From NCBI RefSeq assembly GCF_023715745.1, contig NZ_JAMBOV010000001.1:744001-808000 (forward strand): 64,000 nucleotides of DNA. The letters are read 5' to 3'. The translations under genes were made by a program, and so were the position numbers. This DNA comes from Microbacterium oleivorans. GTDB lineage: Bacteria > Actinomycetota > Actinomycetes > Actinomycetales > Microbacteriaceae. This document shows, in pieces, positions 43,153-52,294 of the stretch; the first letter of the stretch is position 1; every line of letters starts with the position of its first letter. The notes under the pieces were generated by a model. It saw nothing but the letters and a program-made list of their open reading frames with translations, was not told the DNA's origin and made no database searches.

Positions 43153-44955
43153 TCAGCGGTAGAGGGCGGCGACGACGTCGGAGCCGCGCTCGAGCAGGTT
43201 GCGACGCTTGATCTTGAGCGTCGGGGTGACGATGGTCGTGTCGGTGAGGTCGGCGGCGAGGAGGACGAACTGCCGGACCTGCTCGCTGCGTGACACGAGG
43301 GCGTTGGCGGCGTCCACGGTGCGTTGGATGCGGCTGCGGAGCTCCTCGTCGGCGACCTCCCGCAGCGCGCCGGGGACAGGCACCCCGCCGCGGGAGGCTG
43401 CCTCTTCGGGGTCGAGGAGGATGAGCGCCGAGAGGTAGGAGCGCCCCTCGCCGACCATGACGGCATGCGAGATGAGCGGGTCCGCTTCGACGGCGAACTC
43501 CCACGGCGCCGGAACGACGGTCTTTCCGGTGGAGGTCACGATGACGTCCTTGGCGCGCCCCTCGATGATGAGCCGTCCGTCGTCGTCGAACCGTCCGAGG
43601 TCGCCGGTGCGGAAGAACCCGTCGACGAACGCGTCGGCGTCGTGCGCGGGGTCGCGGTAGCCGCGGAAGACACCGATCCCCTGCGCGAGGATCTCACCGT
43701 TCTCGTCGATGCGCACGGTGGATCCGGGCAGCGGCCGACCGACGGTGCCGGCGCGGATGTCGCCCGGCAGGTTGCCGGTGAGCGGCGCGGTCGTCTCGGT
43801 GAGCCCGTACCCCTCGATCACCGGGACGCCGAGGCCGCGGAAGAAGAGCGACACCTCGGGGTCCAGCCGCGCCCCGCCCGACAGGATGTAGTCCACGCGC
43901 CCACCCATGACGGCACGGAGTCGGCGGTAGAACAGCACGTCGAACAGACGATGCCGCACGGATGCCGGTGCCTTCCCGTCCGCGCTCCGCTCGGCCTCGC
44001 GGCCGGCCGCGACAGCGGTGACGACCGCCGCGCGCCAGACGCGGGCGAGTCGTGCCGCGTCGGCCTTCTGCCCGGCGGCCGCCTGGATGCGCTCCAGCAC
44101 GCGCGGCACGACGACGAGGAAGGTCGGCCGCAGGACGGGCAGGGTCTCGACGACGGTGCTCGGCTCGCTGAGGTGAGCGATGCGCATCCCGTTCGCGAGG
44201 CAGATGAGCTGGAGGCCGCGTGCCAGGACGTGCGCGAGGGGCAGGAAGATGATGGTGTTCCCGCGCTCGTGCACGACCTCTCCGTACGCCGCGGCGATGT
44301 TCAGGACCTGCCCCAGGAAGTTGGCATGGGTCAGGACGGCGCCCTTGGGTTCGCCCGTCGTGCCCGAGGTGTAGACGATCGTCGCGGGCGAGTCGCGGTC
44401 GGCGACGGTGCGACGCTGCTCGAGGTCGGCATCCGTCACCTCGTCGACGCGCTTTCGCAGGTCGTCGAGAACCGGGATGCCGCCGGTCACCCGGTTGCGG
44501 GGGTCCATCGCGTAGGCGCCGAGTCGGCCGGTACCGGTCTCGGCGAACCCGTCGGTGAGCAGCTTCGTCTGCGCCTCGGTCCCGCCGACTCCCAGCACGA
44601 CGCCCGCGTCGCGCACGATGCCGGCGACCTGGACGGGCGACGACGTCTCGTAGACGGGGACGACGACCGCCCCGGCGAACCACGCGGCGAGGTCGGTGAC
44701 CGCCCACTCGTAGCGGGTCGAGGCGAGGATCGCGAGGCTGTCACCGGGGGCGACTCCCGCGGCCACGAAACCCTTTGCGAGCCGGCGGACGTCGGCGAGG
44801 AACTGTTCCGTCGAGACCTGCTGCCACGAGCCGTCGCCCACGGGGACGTCGAACGCGGCGTGGTCGGGGGCGTGCTGCGCCCGCCGGACGAGCAGGTCGG
44901 TGACGTTGCGGTACCCGTCCGCGGGCGCGAGAAGGGGAGTGTGTATCTGCGGCAC
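43153..44955 (-). CDS. Long-chain acyl-CoA synthetase (FadD15-like)
   Basis: 600 residues from ATG 44955. P-loop IVYTSGTTGEPKGAVLTHANF near residue 195, then IIFLPLAHVLAR, YILSGGARLDPEVSLFFRGLGVPVIEGYGLTET, NGEILAQGIGVFRGY, FRTGDLGRFDDDGRLIIEGRAKDVIVTSTGKTVVPAPWE (split in the usual A8-A10 order; DLGRFDDDG and GRAKDVIVTSTGK are the key parts). This is the large FadD15/FAA-type ligase that makes acyl-CoA for lipid synthesis or degradation. The final GRNL region TPTLKIKRRNLLE carries the C-terminal Lys. Confidence 0.92.
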   Translation of the reverse strand: MPQIHTPLLAPADGYRNVTDLLVRRAQHAPDHAAFDVPVGDGSWQQVSTEQFLADVRRLAKGFVAAGVAPGDSLAILASTRYEWAVTDLAAWFAGAVVVPVYETSSPVQVAGIVRDAGVVLGVGGTEAQTKLLTDGFAETGTGRLGAYAMDPRNRVTGGIPVLDDLRKRVDEVTDADLEQRRTVADRDSPATIVYTSGTTGEPKGAVLTHANFLGQVLNIAAAYGEVVHERGNTIIFLPLAHVLARGLQLICLANGMRIAHLSEPSTVVETLPVLRPTFLVVVPRVLERIQAAAGQKADAARLARVWRAAVVTAVAAGREAERSADGKAPASVRHRLFDVLFYRRLRAVMGGRVDYILSGGARLDPEVSLFFRGLGVPVIEGYGLTETTAPLTGNLPGDIRAGTVGRPLPGSTVRIDENGEILAQGIGVFRGYRDPAHDADAFVDGFFRTGDLGRFDDDGRLIIEGRAKDVIVTSTGKTVVPAPWEFAVEADPLISHAVMVGEGRSYLSALILLDPEEAASRGGVPVPGALREVADEELRSRIQRTVDAANALVSRSEQVRQFVLLAADLTDTTIVTPTLKIKRRNLLERGSDVVAALYR

Positions 44956-45014
44956 GCAGATGGTTCGGAGCGATCAGCGGATCGGATGCCTCGGGCTCCG
45001 CGCCCTGGCACGGT

Positions 45015-46232
45015 TCAGCGCAGGCGCAGGACCGCGTCCCACAGGGCGTCGGCGACGGCGCGCTTCGAGCCCTCCGCGCGAGCGGTGACCTGGTCGGACG
45101 TGTCGACGAACAGCACGGCGTTGCGAGCCGACTCGAAGCCCTGCTGCCAGCCGACGCGGTTCACAGCGAGCAGGTCGACGCCTTTCCGGGCACGTTTGCG
45201 GATGCCGCGCTCCTGCAGCTCCGCCTCGTCAGCGGCGGTCTCGGCCGCGAAGCCGACGATCGTCTGTCCCGCGCCACGCTCCCGCACCAGTCCGATGAGG
45301 ATGTCGGGGTTCTCGATCAGGTCGAGCGTGACGGTGCCGTCCTCTTTGCGGATCTTGACGTCTGAGACCTCGGGCACGGAGAAATCGGCGACGGCGGCGG
45401 CCATGACGACGACGTCGGATCCGCCGGCCGCGGCGCGCATCGCGGTATCCATCTCCGCCGCCGTGAGAGCCCGTTCGACGGCGATCCTGGGGTGGTGCAG
45501 GGCGGTGTCGAGCACGCTGCCGTCGACGTGGGCGGCGACGAGGTGCACGTACGCGCCGCGGTCGGCGGCCGCGAGCGCGACGGCGACGCCCTGCTTGCCG
45601 CTCGAGCGATTGCCGATGTAGCGGACCGGGTCGATCGGCTCGCGCGTGCCGCCGGTCGACACGACGACCGTCAGACCGGCGAGGTCGCCCGCCGGCGCCT
45701 CCGGCTCGCGCTCGACGAGGGCTAGGGCCTCGGCGACGATCTCGTCCGGCTCCGCCATCCGGCCGGGTCCGCTGTCGCCGCCGGTCAACGGTCCGTCGGC
45801 GGGACCGACGACGTATACGCCGCGGTCGCGGAGGGTGGTGATGTTCGCCTGCGTCGCGGCGTGGTCCCACATGGCGGTGTGCATCGCGGGGGCGACGACG
45901 ACCGGCGCGGTCGTGGCAAGGAGCGTGACGCCGAGGAGGTTGTCCGAGATCCCGGCAGCCATCTTGGCCAGCGTGTTCGCGGTGGCGGGCGCGACGATCA
46001 CGAGGTCGGCCTGGGTGCCGAGCGCGACGTGGCGCACCTCGGCGACGTCGTCGTGCACACTCGTCGTGACAGGATGGCGGCTGATCGCCTCCCAGGTGGC
46101 GGTCCCCACGAAGCGGAGCGAGTCCTCGGTGGGAACAACGTGCACCTCGTGCCCGTTGGTCACCAGCGCACGCACCACCTGCACCGTCTTGTACGCGGCG
46201 ATGCCGCCCGAGACGCCCACGACGACGAACAT
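45015..46232 (-). CDS. coaBC: Bifunctional phosphopantothenoylcysteine decarboxylase/phosphopantothenate-cysteine ligase
   Basis: 405 residues from ATG 46232. CoaC (flavoprotein) part 1-185: VVGVSGGIAAYKTVQVVRAL, APATANTLAKMAAGISDNLL, and APAMHTAMW with GPGRMAEP. CoaB part from about 190: VVVSTGGTREPIDPVRYIGNRSSGKQG (STGGT REPIDPVRYI and NRSSGKQG), MAAAVADF and VKIRKEDG with the catalytic Lys. Catalyses two steps of coenzyme A synthesis. Length matches the family. The closest upstream gene is divergent at 46275. Confidence 0.95.
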   Translation of the reverse strand: MFVVVGVSGGIAAYKTVQVVRALVTNGHEVHVVPTEDSLRFVGTATWEAISRHPVTTSVHDDVAEVRHVALGTQADLVIVAPATANTLAKMAAGISDNLLGVTLLATTAPVVVAPAMHTAMWDHAATQANITTLRDRGVYVVGPADGPLTGGDSGPGRMAEPDEIVAEALALVEREPEAPAGDLAGLTVVVSTGGTREPIDPVRYIGNRSSGKQGVAVALAAADRGAYVHLVAAHVDGSVLDTALHHPRIAVERALTAAEMDTAMRAAAGGSDVVVMAAAVADFSVPEVSDVKIRKEDGTVTLDLIENPDILIGLVRERGAGQTIVGFAAETAADEAELQERGIRKRARKGVDLLAVNRVGWQQGFESARNAVLFVDTSDQVTARAEGSKRAVADALWDAVLRLR

Positions 46233-46274
46233 GGTCCGATCCTCCCACGGGGCCGGACGCGAAAGGCCGGAACG

Positions 46275-46976
46275 ATGTGCACCGTCATCGTCCACGTCCC
46301 CGAGGATCCCGCGGCGGCGATCCGTGTGCTCGCGGTCCGCGACGAGGATCCGCTGCGGGCGTGGGACCCGCTGGGGCCGTGGTGGCCCGAGCTGCCCGGG
46401 GTCATCGGTGTGCGCGACACCCGCGCCGGCGGGGCGTGGCTCGCGGCCGACCCCGCTGGCGCTCGGCTGGCGGTCGTCCTCAACCGGGCCGATCTCATCG
46501 ACGACTCGCGGGCGACCGGGTCTCGGGGGCACATCGTGCTCGACGCGGCATCCGGGCGGGACCTGCCGGACTCGCCGGCGACGCACGGGTTCAATCTCCT
46601 GACGGTGACGCCCGGACGCGCCCGCGTGTCGATGTGGGACGGCGAGGCCGTCCGCACCGTCGACCTGGCGCCGGGCGTGCACATGATCGCGCACGACGAC
46701 GTCGACGACCCGAAGACGGCCCGCATCGCCGCGTGGCACGACGCCTTCGCCGCGCCGTCGGGAGAGGACTGGGTGACGGAGTGGCTCGCCGCCCTCGAGC
46801 GCACGACGGCGCTGCCGCCGACGGACGACCGCGCGATCATCCGCGACAACCGGCCGCACGGATACCCGACCCTGTCACTGCTCGTGTGCGCGGCATCCGT
46901 CTCCGAGACCGCTGCCGAGGTCGTCTACGGCGAGCTCGACGAGCCGGGCGCCTGGAACAGTCTGCAGCTGCGCTGA
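46275..46976 (+). CDS. NRDE family protein (TANGO2-like)
   Basis: 233 residues from ATG 46275. Cys2 right after Met (MCTVIVHVP) and the AVRDEDPLRAWDP segment match the family, whose name motif Asn-Arg-Asp-Glu here reads Val-Arg-Asp-Glu. WLAADPAGARLAVVLNRAD, RGHIVLDA and FNLLTVTPGRARVSMWDGE follow the NRDE order. The N-terminal Cys suggests an Ntn-hydrolase-like mechanism. Function in bacteria is not established. Confidence 0.85.
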   Translation: MCTVIVHVPEDPAAAIRVLAVRDEDPLRAWDPLGPWWPELPGVIGVRDTRAGGAWLAADPAGARLAVVLNRADLIDDSRATGSRGHIVLDAASGRDLPDSPATHGFNLLTVTPGRARVSMWDGEAVRTVDLAPGVHMIAHDDVDDPKTARIAAWHDAFAAPSGEDWVTEWLAALERTTALPPTDDRAIIRDNRPHGYPTLSLLVCAASVSETAAEVVYGELDEPGAWNSLQLR

Positions 46977-47009
46977 CCAGTGTCGGATGGCGGTGGTAGC
47001 TTCGCGGGC

Positions 47010-47648
47010 ATGGCGGAACCGGCATCCGATCCGATCTTCTTCGCGTCGTCGGCGGAGTTCGGCGACTGGCTCGAGGCGAATCACACGACCGCCGCTGAGG
47101 TGTGGACGGTGTTCTACCGGAAGGGCGATCCGCGTCAGGGTCTGACGTGGGCCGACGCCGTCCCCGAGGCGCTGCGCTTCGGGTGGATCGACTCGGCCAA
47201 CCGCAGCATCGGCGACGGCGCGCGGATCCAGCGCTGGACGCCGCGAGGGCCGCGCTCGGTGTGGAGCGCCGTCAACATCGCGCACGTCGAACGCCTGCAG
47301 GCCGAGGGGCGGATGCATCCGGCCGGACTGGCCGCCTACGAGAAGCGCACGGCCGACCGCACCGGCGTCTATTCGCACGAGCAGCGCAACGAGCTGACGA
47401 CCGAGCAGGCGGCGTCCCTCGCCGCGAACCCCGCGGCGCAGGCGTTCTGGGATGCGGCGACGCCGTCCTACCGACGAGCGGTCGCGAACTGGGTGCAGAG
47501 CGCGAAGCGCGAGCAGACGCGCGCCGATCGGCTCGCCACCCTCGTCGAGGACTCCGCGGCCGGGCGGCTCGTGCCGTTCCAGCGGTACGGTGAGCCGCCC
47601 GCGTGGCTCGCGCGTGCAGCCGCCGCCGCGTCAGCTGCGCGCGAGTGA
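47010..47648 (+). CDS. YdeI/OmpD-associated family protein
   Basis: 212 residues from ATG 47010; the frame extends to 46980 with no better start. Signature: FFASSAEFGDWLEANHTTAAEVW, LTWADAVPEALRFGWIDSANRSI, RIQRWTPRGPRSVWSAVNIAHVERL, and AKREQTRADRLATLVEDSAAG (YdeI C-terminal helix). Distantly linked to bacteriocin or peptide protection in Salmonella; cellular role unclear. It overlaps the convergent oxidoreductase gene by 18 bases. Confidence 0.88.
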   Translation: MAEPASDPIFFASSAEFGDWLEANHTTAAEVWTVFYRKGDPRQGLTWADAVPEALRFGWIDSANRSIGDGARIQRWTPRGPRSVWSAVNIAHVERLQAEGRMHPAGLAAYEKRTADRTGVYSHEQRNELTTEQAASLAANPAAQAFWDAATPSYRRAVANWVQSAKREQTRADRLATLVEDSAAGRLVPFQRYGEPPAWLARAAAAASAARE

Positions 47649-48566
47649 CCGGGCCGCGCGGTCCGCGTCCTCGGTGACGAGTGCGGCGTTGAGGCCGGCG
47701 CCTGCCATCGATCCCTGACCCATCGAGAGGGGGACGTTGCCGAAGGGGCTGACGACGTTGCCTGCGGCGAACACGCGCGGGTGGCTCGTGGCGCCTCGCA
47801 TGTCGACGCGGAGTCCCTCGCCCGGGTTGTCCGAGACGGCCAGTGACAGGTTCTCGGCGAAGCCGAGGTGGAGCCGGGGTGTCGGCGCGGTGAGCAGCGC
47901 GTCGATCGAATGCTCGGCGCCGTCCGCGGTGATCGCGGCGACGATGTCGTCTTCCTCGATCCGCAGGCGCGAGACCGGGGCGGTGACGAGGCGGATGCCG
48001 CGCGCCGTGAGTCGTCCCGCGATCGTCGCGTCGAGCTCACCCATCGCTGCCGTGAATGCCGTGACGTCGTCGGTCCATTGCCGGATGAGTTCGATCTGAT
48101 GCAGGCTCGCCGGCGACGTGGTGAGCACACCGAGGCGGCGCCCAGCGACCTCGTACCCGTGGCAGTAGGGGCAGTGGAAGACCCCGCGACCCCACTGCTC
48201 GCGCACTCCTGGGACGTCGGGGAGGTCGTCGACGACACCGGTCGTGATCACGATCCCGCGGGCGGAGACCGAGCCGTGCTCGTGTGCGACGGTGAGACGG
48301 TCGCCGCTGTCCGCGACGGAGAAGACACTCGCCTCGAGGAACTCGACGCCATAGGCCCGGGCATCGGCTCGGCCCATCTCGACGAGCTCCGCGGGGGATC
48401 GGCCGTCGTGCCCGAGCACGCCGTGCATGTGTGCGGCGAAGCGGTTGCGGGGTGCTCCCGCGTCGATGACGAGCGTGCGTCGGCGGGCGCGGCCGAGCAT
48501 CTGAGCGGCGCTGAGGCCGGCGGCGCCGCCGCCGACGATGACGGCGTCGTAGAGGGTGTCTGTCAT
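47631..48566 (-). CDS. NAD(P)/FAD-dependent thioredoxin reductase-like oxidoreductase
   Basis: 311 residues from ATG 48566. FAD motif DAVIVGGGAAGLSAAQMLGRA (7-27). Redox-active dithiol CPYC in FHCPYCHGYEVAG, as in thioredoxin reductase, but the NADPH motif GxGxxA is replaced by RLGVLTTSPASLHQIEL, so NADPH use is uncertain. VFAAGNVVSPFGNVPLSMGQGSMAGAGLNAAL ends the FAD site. In actinobacteria such proteins are commonly paired divergently with an XRE-cupin gene, as here. True electron acceptor unknown. Confidence 0.85.
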   Translation of the reverse strand: MTDTLYDAVIVGGGAAGLSAAQMLGRARRRTLVIDAGAPRNRFAAHMHGVLGHDGRSPAELVEMGRADARAYGVEFLEASVFSVADSGDRLTVAHEHGSVSARGIVITTGVVDDLPDVPGVREQWGRGVFHCPYCHGYEVAGRRLGVLTTSPASLHQIELIRQWTDDVTAFTAAMGELDATIAGRLTARGIRLVTAPVSRLRIEEDDIVAAITADGAEHSIDALLTAPTPRLHLGFAENLSLAVSDNPGEGLRVDMRGATSHPRVFAAGNVVSPFGNVPLSMGQGSMAGAGLNAALVTEDADRAARSLARS

Positions 48567-48597
48567 GGCTCCAGCCTGCGGCGAGACGAACGTGTGG

Positions 48598-48623
48598 GGC
48601 AAATGATCTTGCCGAAATGGCAA
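48598..48623. promoter_or_regulatory. Alternating GGCAA/TTGCC half-sites between oxidoreductase and XRE-cupin genes
   Basis: GGCAA-N6-TTGCC-N5-GGCAA gives two overlapping inverted repeats, TTGCC-GAAAT-GGCAA being the tighter one (48609-48623). It lies 10-36 bases before the XRE ATG, in the 67-base divergent gap, and is a plausible operator for that regulator. Confidence 0.6.
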
Positions 48624-48633
48624 ACTGGACCTC

Positions 48634-49185
48634 ATGGCGATGGATCTCACCCGTGTCGGCCCCCGGTTGCGCGCCGCCCGGCAGCAACGCGGCTGGACGC
48701 TGGCCGATCTGGCGGCGAAGGCAGGGATGTCGATGAGCACGCTGTCGCGGCTGGAGTCCGGGCGACGCCAGGCATCCCTCGAGCTGCTGCTGCCGCTCGT
48801 GTCGGTGCTCGAGCTGCGCCTCGACGACCTCGTGCGGGGTGAGCCTGCCGACCCGCGGGTGCGGCGGGCGACCGAGCGGCGGCACGGCATGGTCGTCGCT
48901 CCGCTCACTCTCGAGCACTCGCCGGTGCAGACGTACAAGATCCGTTTCCCCGCCTCGGACGAGGCGCCCGCGCCGAAGGTGCACGAGGGCGTGGAGTGGT
49001 TCTACGTGCTGAGCGGCACCATCCGCCTCGTCCTGGACGGACAGGAGCACCGCATCGGTGCGGGCGAGGCGGCGGAGTTCGACACACGACTGCCGCACAG
49101 CATCAGCGCCACGTCGGAGGGCCCGGCCGAGGTGGTGAGCATCTTCAGCGCATCGGGGGAGCGTATCCACGTCCACGGGTCATGA
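48634..49185 (+). CDS. XRE family transcriptional regulator with C-terminal cupin domain
   Basis: 183 residues from ATG 48634. HTH_3: VGPRLRAARQQRGWTLADLAAKAGMSMSTLSRLESGRRQ (helix-turn-helix AKAGMSMSTLSRLESG, about 27-43). Cupin_2 domain: APKVHEGVEWFYVLSGTIRLVLDG, then IGAGEAAEFDTRLPHSIS (about 105-160). It probably senses a small molecule through the cupin and controls itself and the divergent oxidoreductase. Confidence 0.9.
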   Translation: MAMDLTRVGPRLRAARQQRGWTLADLAAKAGMSMSTLSRLESGRRQASLELLLPLVSVLELRLDDLVRGEPADPRVRRATERRHGMVVAPLTLEHSPVQTYKIRFPASDEAPAPKVHEGVEWFYVLSGTIRLVLDGQEHRIGAGEAAEFDTRLPHSISATSEGPAEVVSIFSASGERIHVHGS

Positions 49186-49217
49186 CGGATGTCGGGGGCG
49201 GGCCGTACGGTGTCGAC

Positions 49218-49799
49218 ATGAGAGCCGATGAGCTGTTCCTCCAGGCGGATGCCGCGTTGCGGTCCGTCATCGATCGCATCGATCCGGCCGATCTCTCCAA
49301 GCCGGCGCCGCAGGAGTGGACGACCACCCCTGACCCGACCTTCCGTGACATCGTCTTCGCGCACGCGTACGACGAGGCGTGGATCCCCGGCGTGCTGGCG
49401 GGGAAGTCCATCGCGGACGGCGACGAGTTCCGGCATGCGGATCTGCTTGGCGACGACCCGATCGGATCCTACGACCGGCTGAACGACACGGCGACAGCCG
49501 CGGTGCGCGACGGGGTCGCGCCGGGCACGGTGTTCCGCTTCCAGTACGGCGACTACCCGGCGGAAGAGGGCTATGCGCACATGGCGACCTACCGCGCGTT
49601 CCAGGCGTGGCTCATCGCGAAGCGTCTCGGCATCCCGTTCCGCCTGTCGCCGGAGCTGATCGCGGGATTGAACGAGCACGTCGTGCCGCATGCCGATGAA
49701 TGGCGCCAGTGGGGTGTCTTCCCTCCGGCGATCGAGCCGCCCGCGGATGCGGACGACGAGACGCGACTGCTGTGCGCGGTGGGGTACTGGGAGCCCTGA
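49218..49799 (+). CDS. DinB/maleylpyruvate isomerase-like four-helix protein
   Basis: 193 residues from ATG 49218; ATG 49182, which overlaps the XRE stop (ATGA), would add 12 residues. MRADELFLQADAALRSVIDRIDPADLSKPAPQEW (shown in parts: ADELFLQADAALRSVI, DRIDPADLSKPAPQEW) is the typical start of actinobacterial TIGR03086-type proteins. Metal His candidates: FAHAYDEAW, EEGYAHMATYRAFQAW. Members are metal-dependent thiol (mycothiol)-linked transferases; substrate unknown. Confidence 0.78.
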   Translation: MRADELFLQADAALRSVIDRIDPADLSKPAPQEWTTTPDPTFRDIVFAHAYDEAWIPGVLAGKSIADGDEFRHADLLGDDPIGSYDRLNDTATAAVRDGVAPGTVFRFQYGDYPAEEGYAHMATYRAFQAWLIAKRLGIPFRLSPELIAGLNEHVVPHADEWRQWGVFPPAIEPPADADDETRLLCAVGYWEP

Positions 49800-49805
49800 C
49801 GCTCG

Positions 49806-50180
49806 TCAGCGCTCGTGGACCGAGAGCACGTTGCCGGCAGGGTCGCGGAACCACGCGATCACCGGGCCGTCCGTCTCGCGCATGATGCCCTTGGAGTCGG
49901 TGGGCATGTCGTCGTAGATCGAGGTCACGACGCCTTTCGCGTTGAGCTCGTCGACGGCGGCGTCGACGTCATCGACGGGGAAATTGAGGATCGTGAAGCC
50001 GGCGGGCTCATGGTTCGGCTTGCCGTAAACCAAAACGGACGCGCCCGATGCGAGGCGCAGCTGAAGGAAGCCGTTGTCGAGCGTGGCGACCTCGAGGCCG
50101 AGCGTTTCGGCATAGAACGTCCTCGCCGCGTCGAGGTCGTCGACCGCGAATCCGCTGTAGGCGCCGTCGACCTGGAACAT
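49806..50180 (-). CDS. VOC family (glyoxalase/dioxygenase superfamily) protein
   Basis: 124 residues from ATG 50180. Two beta-alpha-beta-beta-beta modules: GAYSGFAVDDLDAARTFYAETLGLEV and TILNFPVDDVDAAVDELNAKGV, ending AWFRDPAGNVLSVHER. A single VOC unit that would dimerise. Small enzymes or metal/antibiotic-binding proteins share this fold; no specific activity can be given. Confidence 0.88.
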   Translation of the reverse strand: MFQVDGAYSGFAVDDLDAARTFYAETLGLEVATLDNGFLQLRLASGASVLVYGKPNHEPAGFTILNFPVDDVDAAVDELNAKGVVTSIYDDMPTDSKGIMRETDGPVIAWFRDPAGNVLSVHER

Positions 50181-50241
50181 GGCCGTCTCCTTCGTCCGGG
50201 TATGCGACCAGGGTCCCGCTGCGGGAGGGAGTTGTCCAGGG

Positions 50242-50853
50242 TCATTCGGTGGGCGACGAGTAGACCGCGACGGATGCCGGGCGCTCCGACGCGACCGCGA
50301 CGAGCGCGATGATGCCGAGCCCGACGGTCCCGGCGAGGAACCCGAGCATCCCGAGCGCCGATGCGAGACCGATCGCCTGCATGGCGGTGGCCGGATCCAT
50401 CATCAGGAGCTGGCCGAGCGCGACAGACGCCACCTGCACGCCGAGGGCGATGGCGGGCGTCCACCGCCAACGGCGCGGAACGACACCGGCGCGTGCGATC
50501 TGCACGACAGCGACGATGCCGAGCGCGAGAGGGACGAATGTGGAGACCTCCCACGGGATGAGGGGGGTCGGGTTCATCGGGTCCTGGAAGAGGCCGACGA
50601 CGCGCATCGCGAGAGACCAGAGGGCGAGCAGGACGAGTGTCGTCGTCCCGAGCGGTCTGCGGGCGGTGACGCTGTCGCGCGTTGACCCACCGATGGCGAA
50701 GACCAGGCACGCGCCCGCCCACAGGATGTCGACGAGGAAGCCGAGGAAGTCGGTGAGAGACGACCCCAGCGTCGCGCTGAGCAGGATGCCGGCGACGCCT
50801 GATGCGATGAGACCGATGCCGCCGATCGTCCACGTGAGTCTGCGTCCGCGCAT
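50242..50853 (-). CDS. Integral membrane protein of unknown function
   Basis: 203 residues from ATG 50853. About six hydrophobic helices: WTIGGIGLIASGVAGILLSATL, FLGFLVDILWAGACLVFAIGG, TTTLVLLALWSLAMRVVGLF, TFVPLALGIVAVVQIARAG, AIALGVQVASVALGQLLMM, LGMLGFLAGTVGLGIIALVAVA. Short loops and no recognisable motif. Likely a DUF-type 6-TM protein. Confidence 0.75.
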   Translation of the reverse strand: MRGRRLTWTIGGIGLIASGVAGILLSATLGSSLTDFLGFLVDILWAGACLVFAIGGSTRDSVTARRPLGTTTLVLLALWSLAMRVVGLFQDPMNPTPLIPWEVSTFVPLALGIVAVVQIARAGVVPRRWRWTPAIALGVQVASVALGQLLMMDPATAMQAIGLASALGMLGFLAGTVGLGIIALVAVASERPASVAVYSSPTE

Positions 50854-50976
50854 GTCAGCACGCTAGCGGGTGGGGTGAGGCGCGCGGGTGCGGGGATGCC
50901 GAGTGTGAGACCGAGGTGGATCAGGGCGCCCCGCGGTGCCGGAGGGGATGTCGGAACCCCCTCCTAGTCTGGGACT

Positions 50977-52209
50977 ATGTCCAGTTCGCCCGATGCTCGC
51001 GACGAGGTCCCCGAGGGGATCCCGACCGCGCTGGACTGGGTGGTGATGTGCGCCGACATGGCGACGGTGCATGCGGCGCAACGGTATGCGTGCATCGTCG
51101 AGTTGTGGGATGACGCGATCGCCGATGCGCGGCGGCGGGAGGAACCGGTCGCGTTCGTGGAACGGTCGGTGCGGCTCGAGGTCGCGGCTGCGTTGCGGAT
51201 CACGGAGCACGCCGCGGGACGTCTCATGGGCGTCGGTCATGCGCTGATGCGCCGGTACCCGCAGGTGTGGGAGGCGATGAGCCGCGCGGTGATCACCGAG
51301 ACCCACGCGACGATCATCGTCGACGGCCTCGACCAGGTCGAGAACGTGACCGCAGGGCTCATCCACGAGGTGCTGAGCCTGGCGGAGGAACAGTCGACGG
51401 GTCCGTTCCGGCGGGCGGTGAAACGCATCGTCGACCGGGAACAGGAAGCGGCCCTCGCGCAGCAGCACGCCGCGGCGGTCGCCTACCGGCACGTCCGGGT
51501 GGACGCGGGTGTGGATGGGATGGCGTGGTTGACCGCGCACCTGCCCGCGGTGGAAGCGCACGCGATCCTCGGCCGGATCACCGCGATCGCGAAAACTCTC
51601 GACGATGACCGGTCCCTGGATCAGAAGCGCGCGGACGTGTTCGGGGATCTCCTGATCGACGGAGAGACCGAGTCGCTGCCGGCGAAGGCACGAGGCATCC
51701 GTCCGACCGTGACGGTCACGGTTCCCGCCCTCACGCTCCTCACCGGCGAGGGGCCCGCGGCGCAGCTCGACGGGATCGGACCGATCCCGGTCGAGAAGGC
51801 GCGGGAGTTGTGCGGGGCAGCAGCCGGGTGGATGCGAGTGCTCACCCACCCAGAGACCGGGGTCGTCCTCTCCGTCGGACGCGACACCTACCGGCCACCC
51901 GCAGACCTCCGCCGGCTGGTCGTGTGGCGGGCCGCACGATGCATGGCCCCCGGATGCGGGATCCCCGCCGACCGGTGCGACATCGACCACACCACCGACT
52001 GGCACCACGGCGGAACCACCGCCGCGAGCAACCTCGCCCCGCTGTGCCGCGGGCACCACACCCTCAAACACCAGACCGACTGGCAGGTCCGAGCCAGACC
52101 CGGCGGCGCGCTCGAATGGACCTCACCCGCCGGACGCGTCTACCTCGTCCACCCCGAACGCCGCATCCCGACCTTCACCGTCGACCCACCCGGACCACCA
52201 CCGTTCTGA
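50977..52209 (+). CDS. DUF222 and HNH endonuclease domain protein
   Basis: 410 residues from ATG 50977. The DUF222 part (about 25-300; ERSVRLEVAAALRITEHAAG, MSRAVITETHATIIVDGL) is followed by an HNH nuclease at about 325-370: CMAPGCGIPADRCDIDHTTDWHHGG, NLAPLCRGHHTLKH. These are common in high-GC actinobacteria and related to the mycobacterial REP13E12 proteins. The last ~150 codons favour C-ending and ACC/CCA-rich codons unlike neighbours, which may signal transfer. No transposase or terminal repeats are seen. Confidence 0.9.
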   Translation: MSSSPDARDEVPEGIPTALDWVVMCADMATVHAAQRYACIVELWDDAIADARRREEPVAFVERSVRLEVAAALRITEHAAGRLMGVGHALMRRYPQVWEAMSRAVITETHATIIVDGLDQVENVTAGLIHEVLSLAEEQSTGPFRRAVKRIVDREQEAALAQQHAAAVAYRHVRVDAGVDGMAWLTAHLPAVEAHAILGRITAIAKTLDDDRSLDQKRADVFGDLLIDGETESLPAKARGIRPTVTVTVPALTLLTGEGPAAQLDGIGPIPVEKARELCGAAAGWMRVLTHPETGVVLSVGRDTYRPPADLRRLVVWRAARCMAPGCGIPADRCDIDHTTDWHHGGTTAASNLAPLCRGHHTLKHQTDWQVRARPGGALEWTSPAGRVYLVHPERRIPTFTVDPPGPPPF

Positions 52210-52294
52210 GCACCCGATACGGACGCACGCCATCACCCGTCCTACCGCTTTCGTCTGCGAAGATCCGAGTCGGATCGAGATCTTGCAAGCTCGA

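Noticed and set aside
50977..52209. DUF222-HNH gene as a mobile element or homing endonuclease
   Set aside because: No terminal repeats, transposase, intron or intein boundary visible; left as a normal gene.
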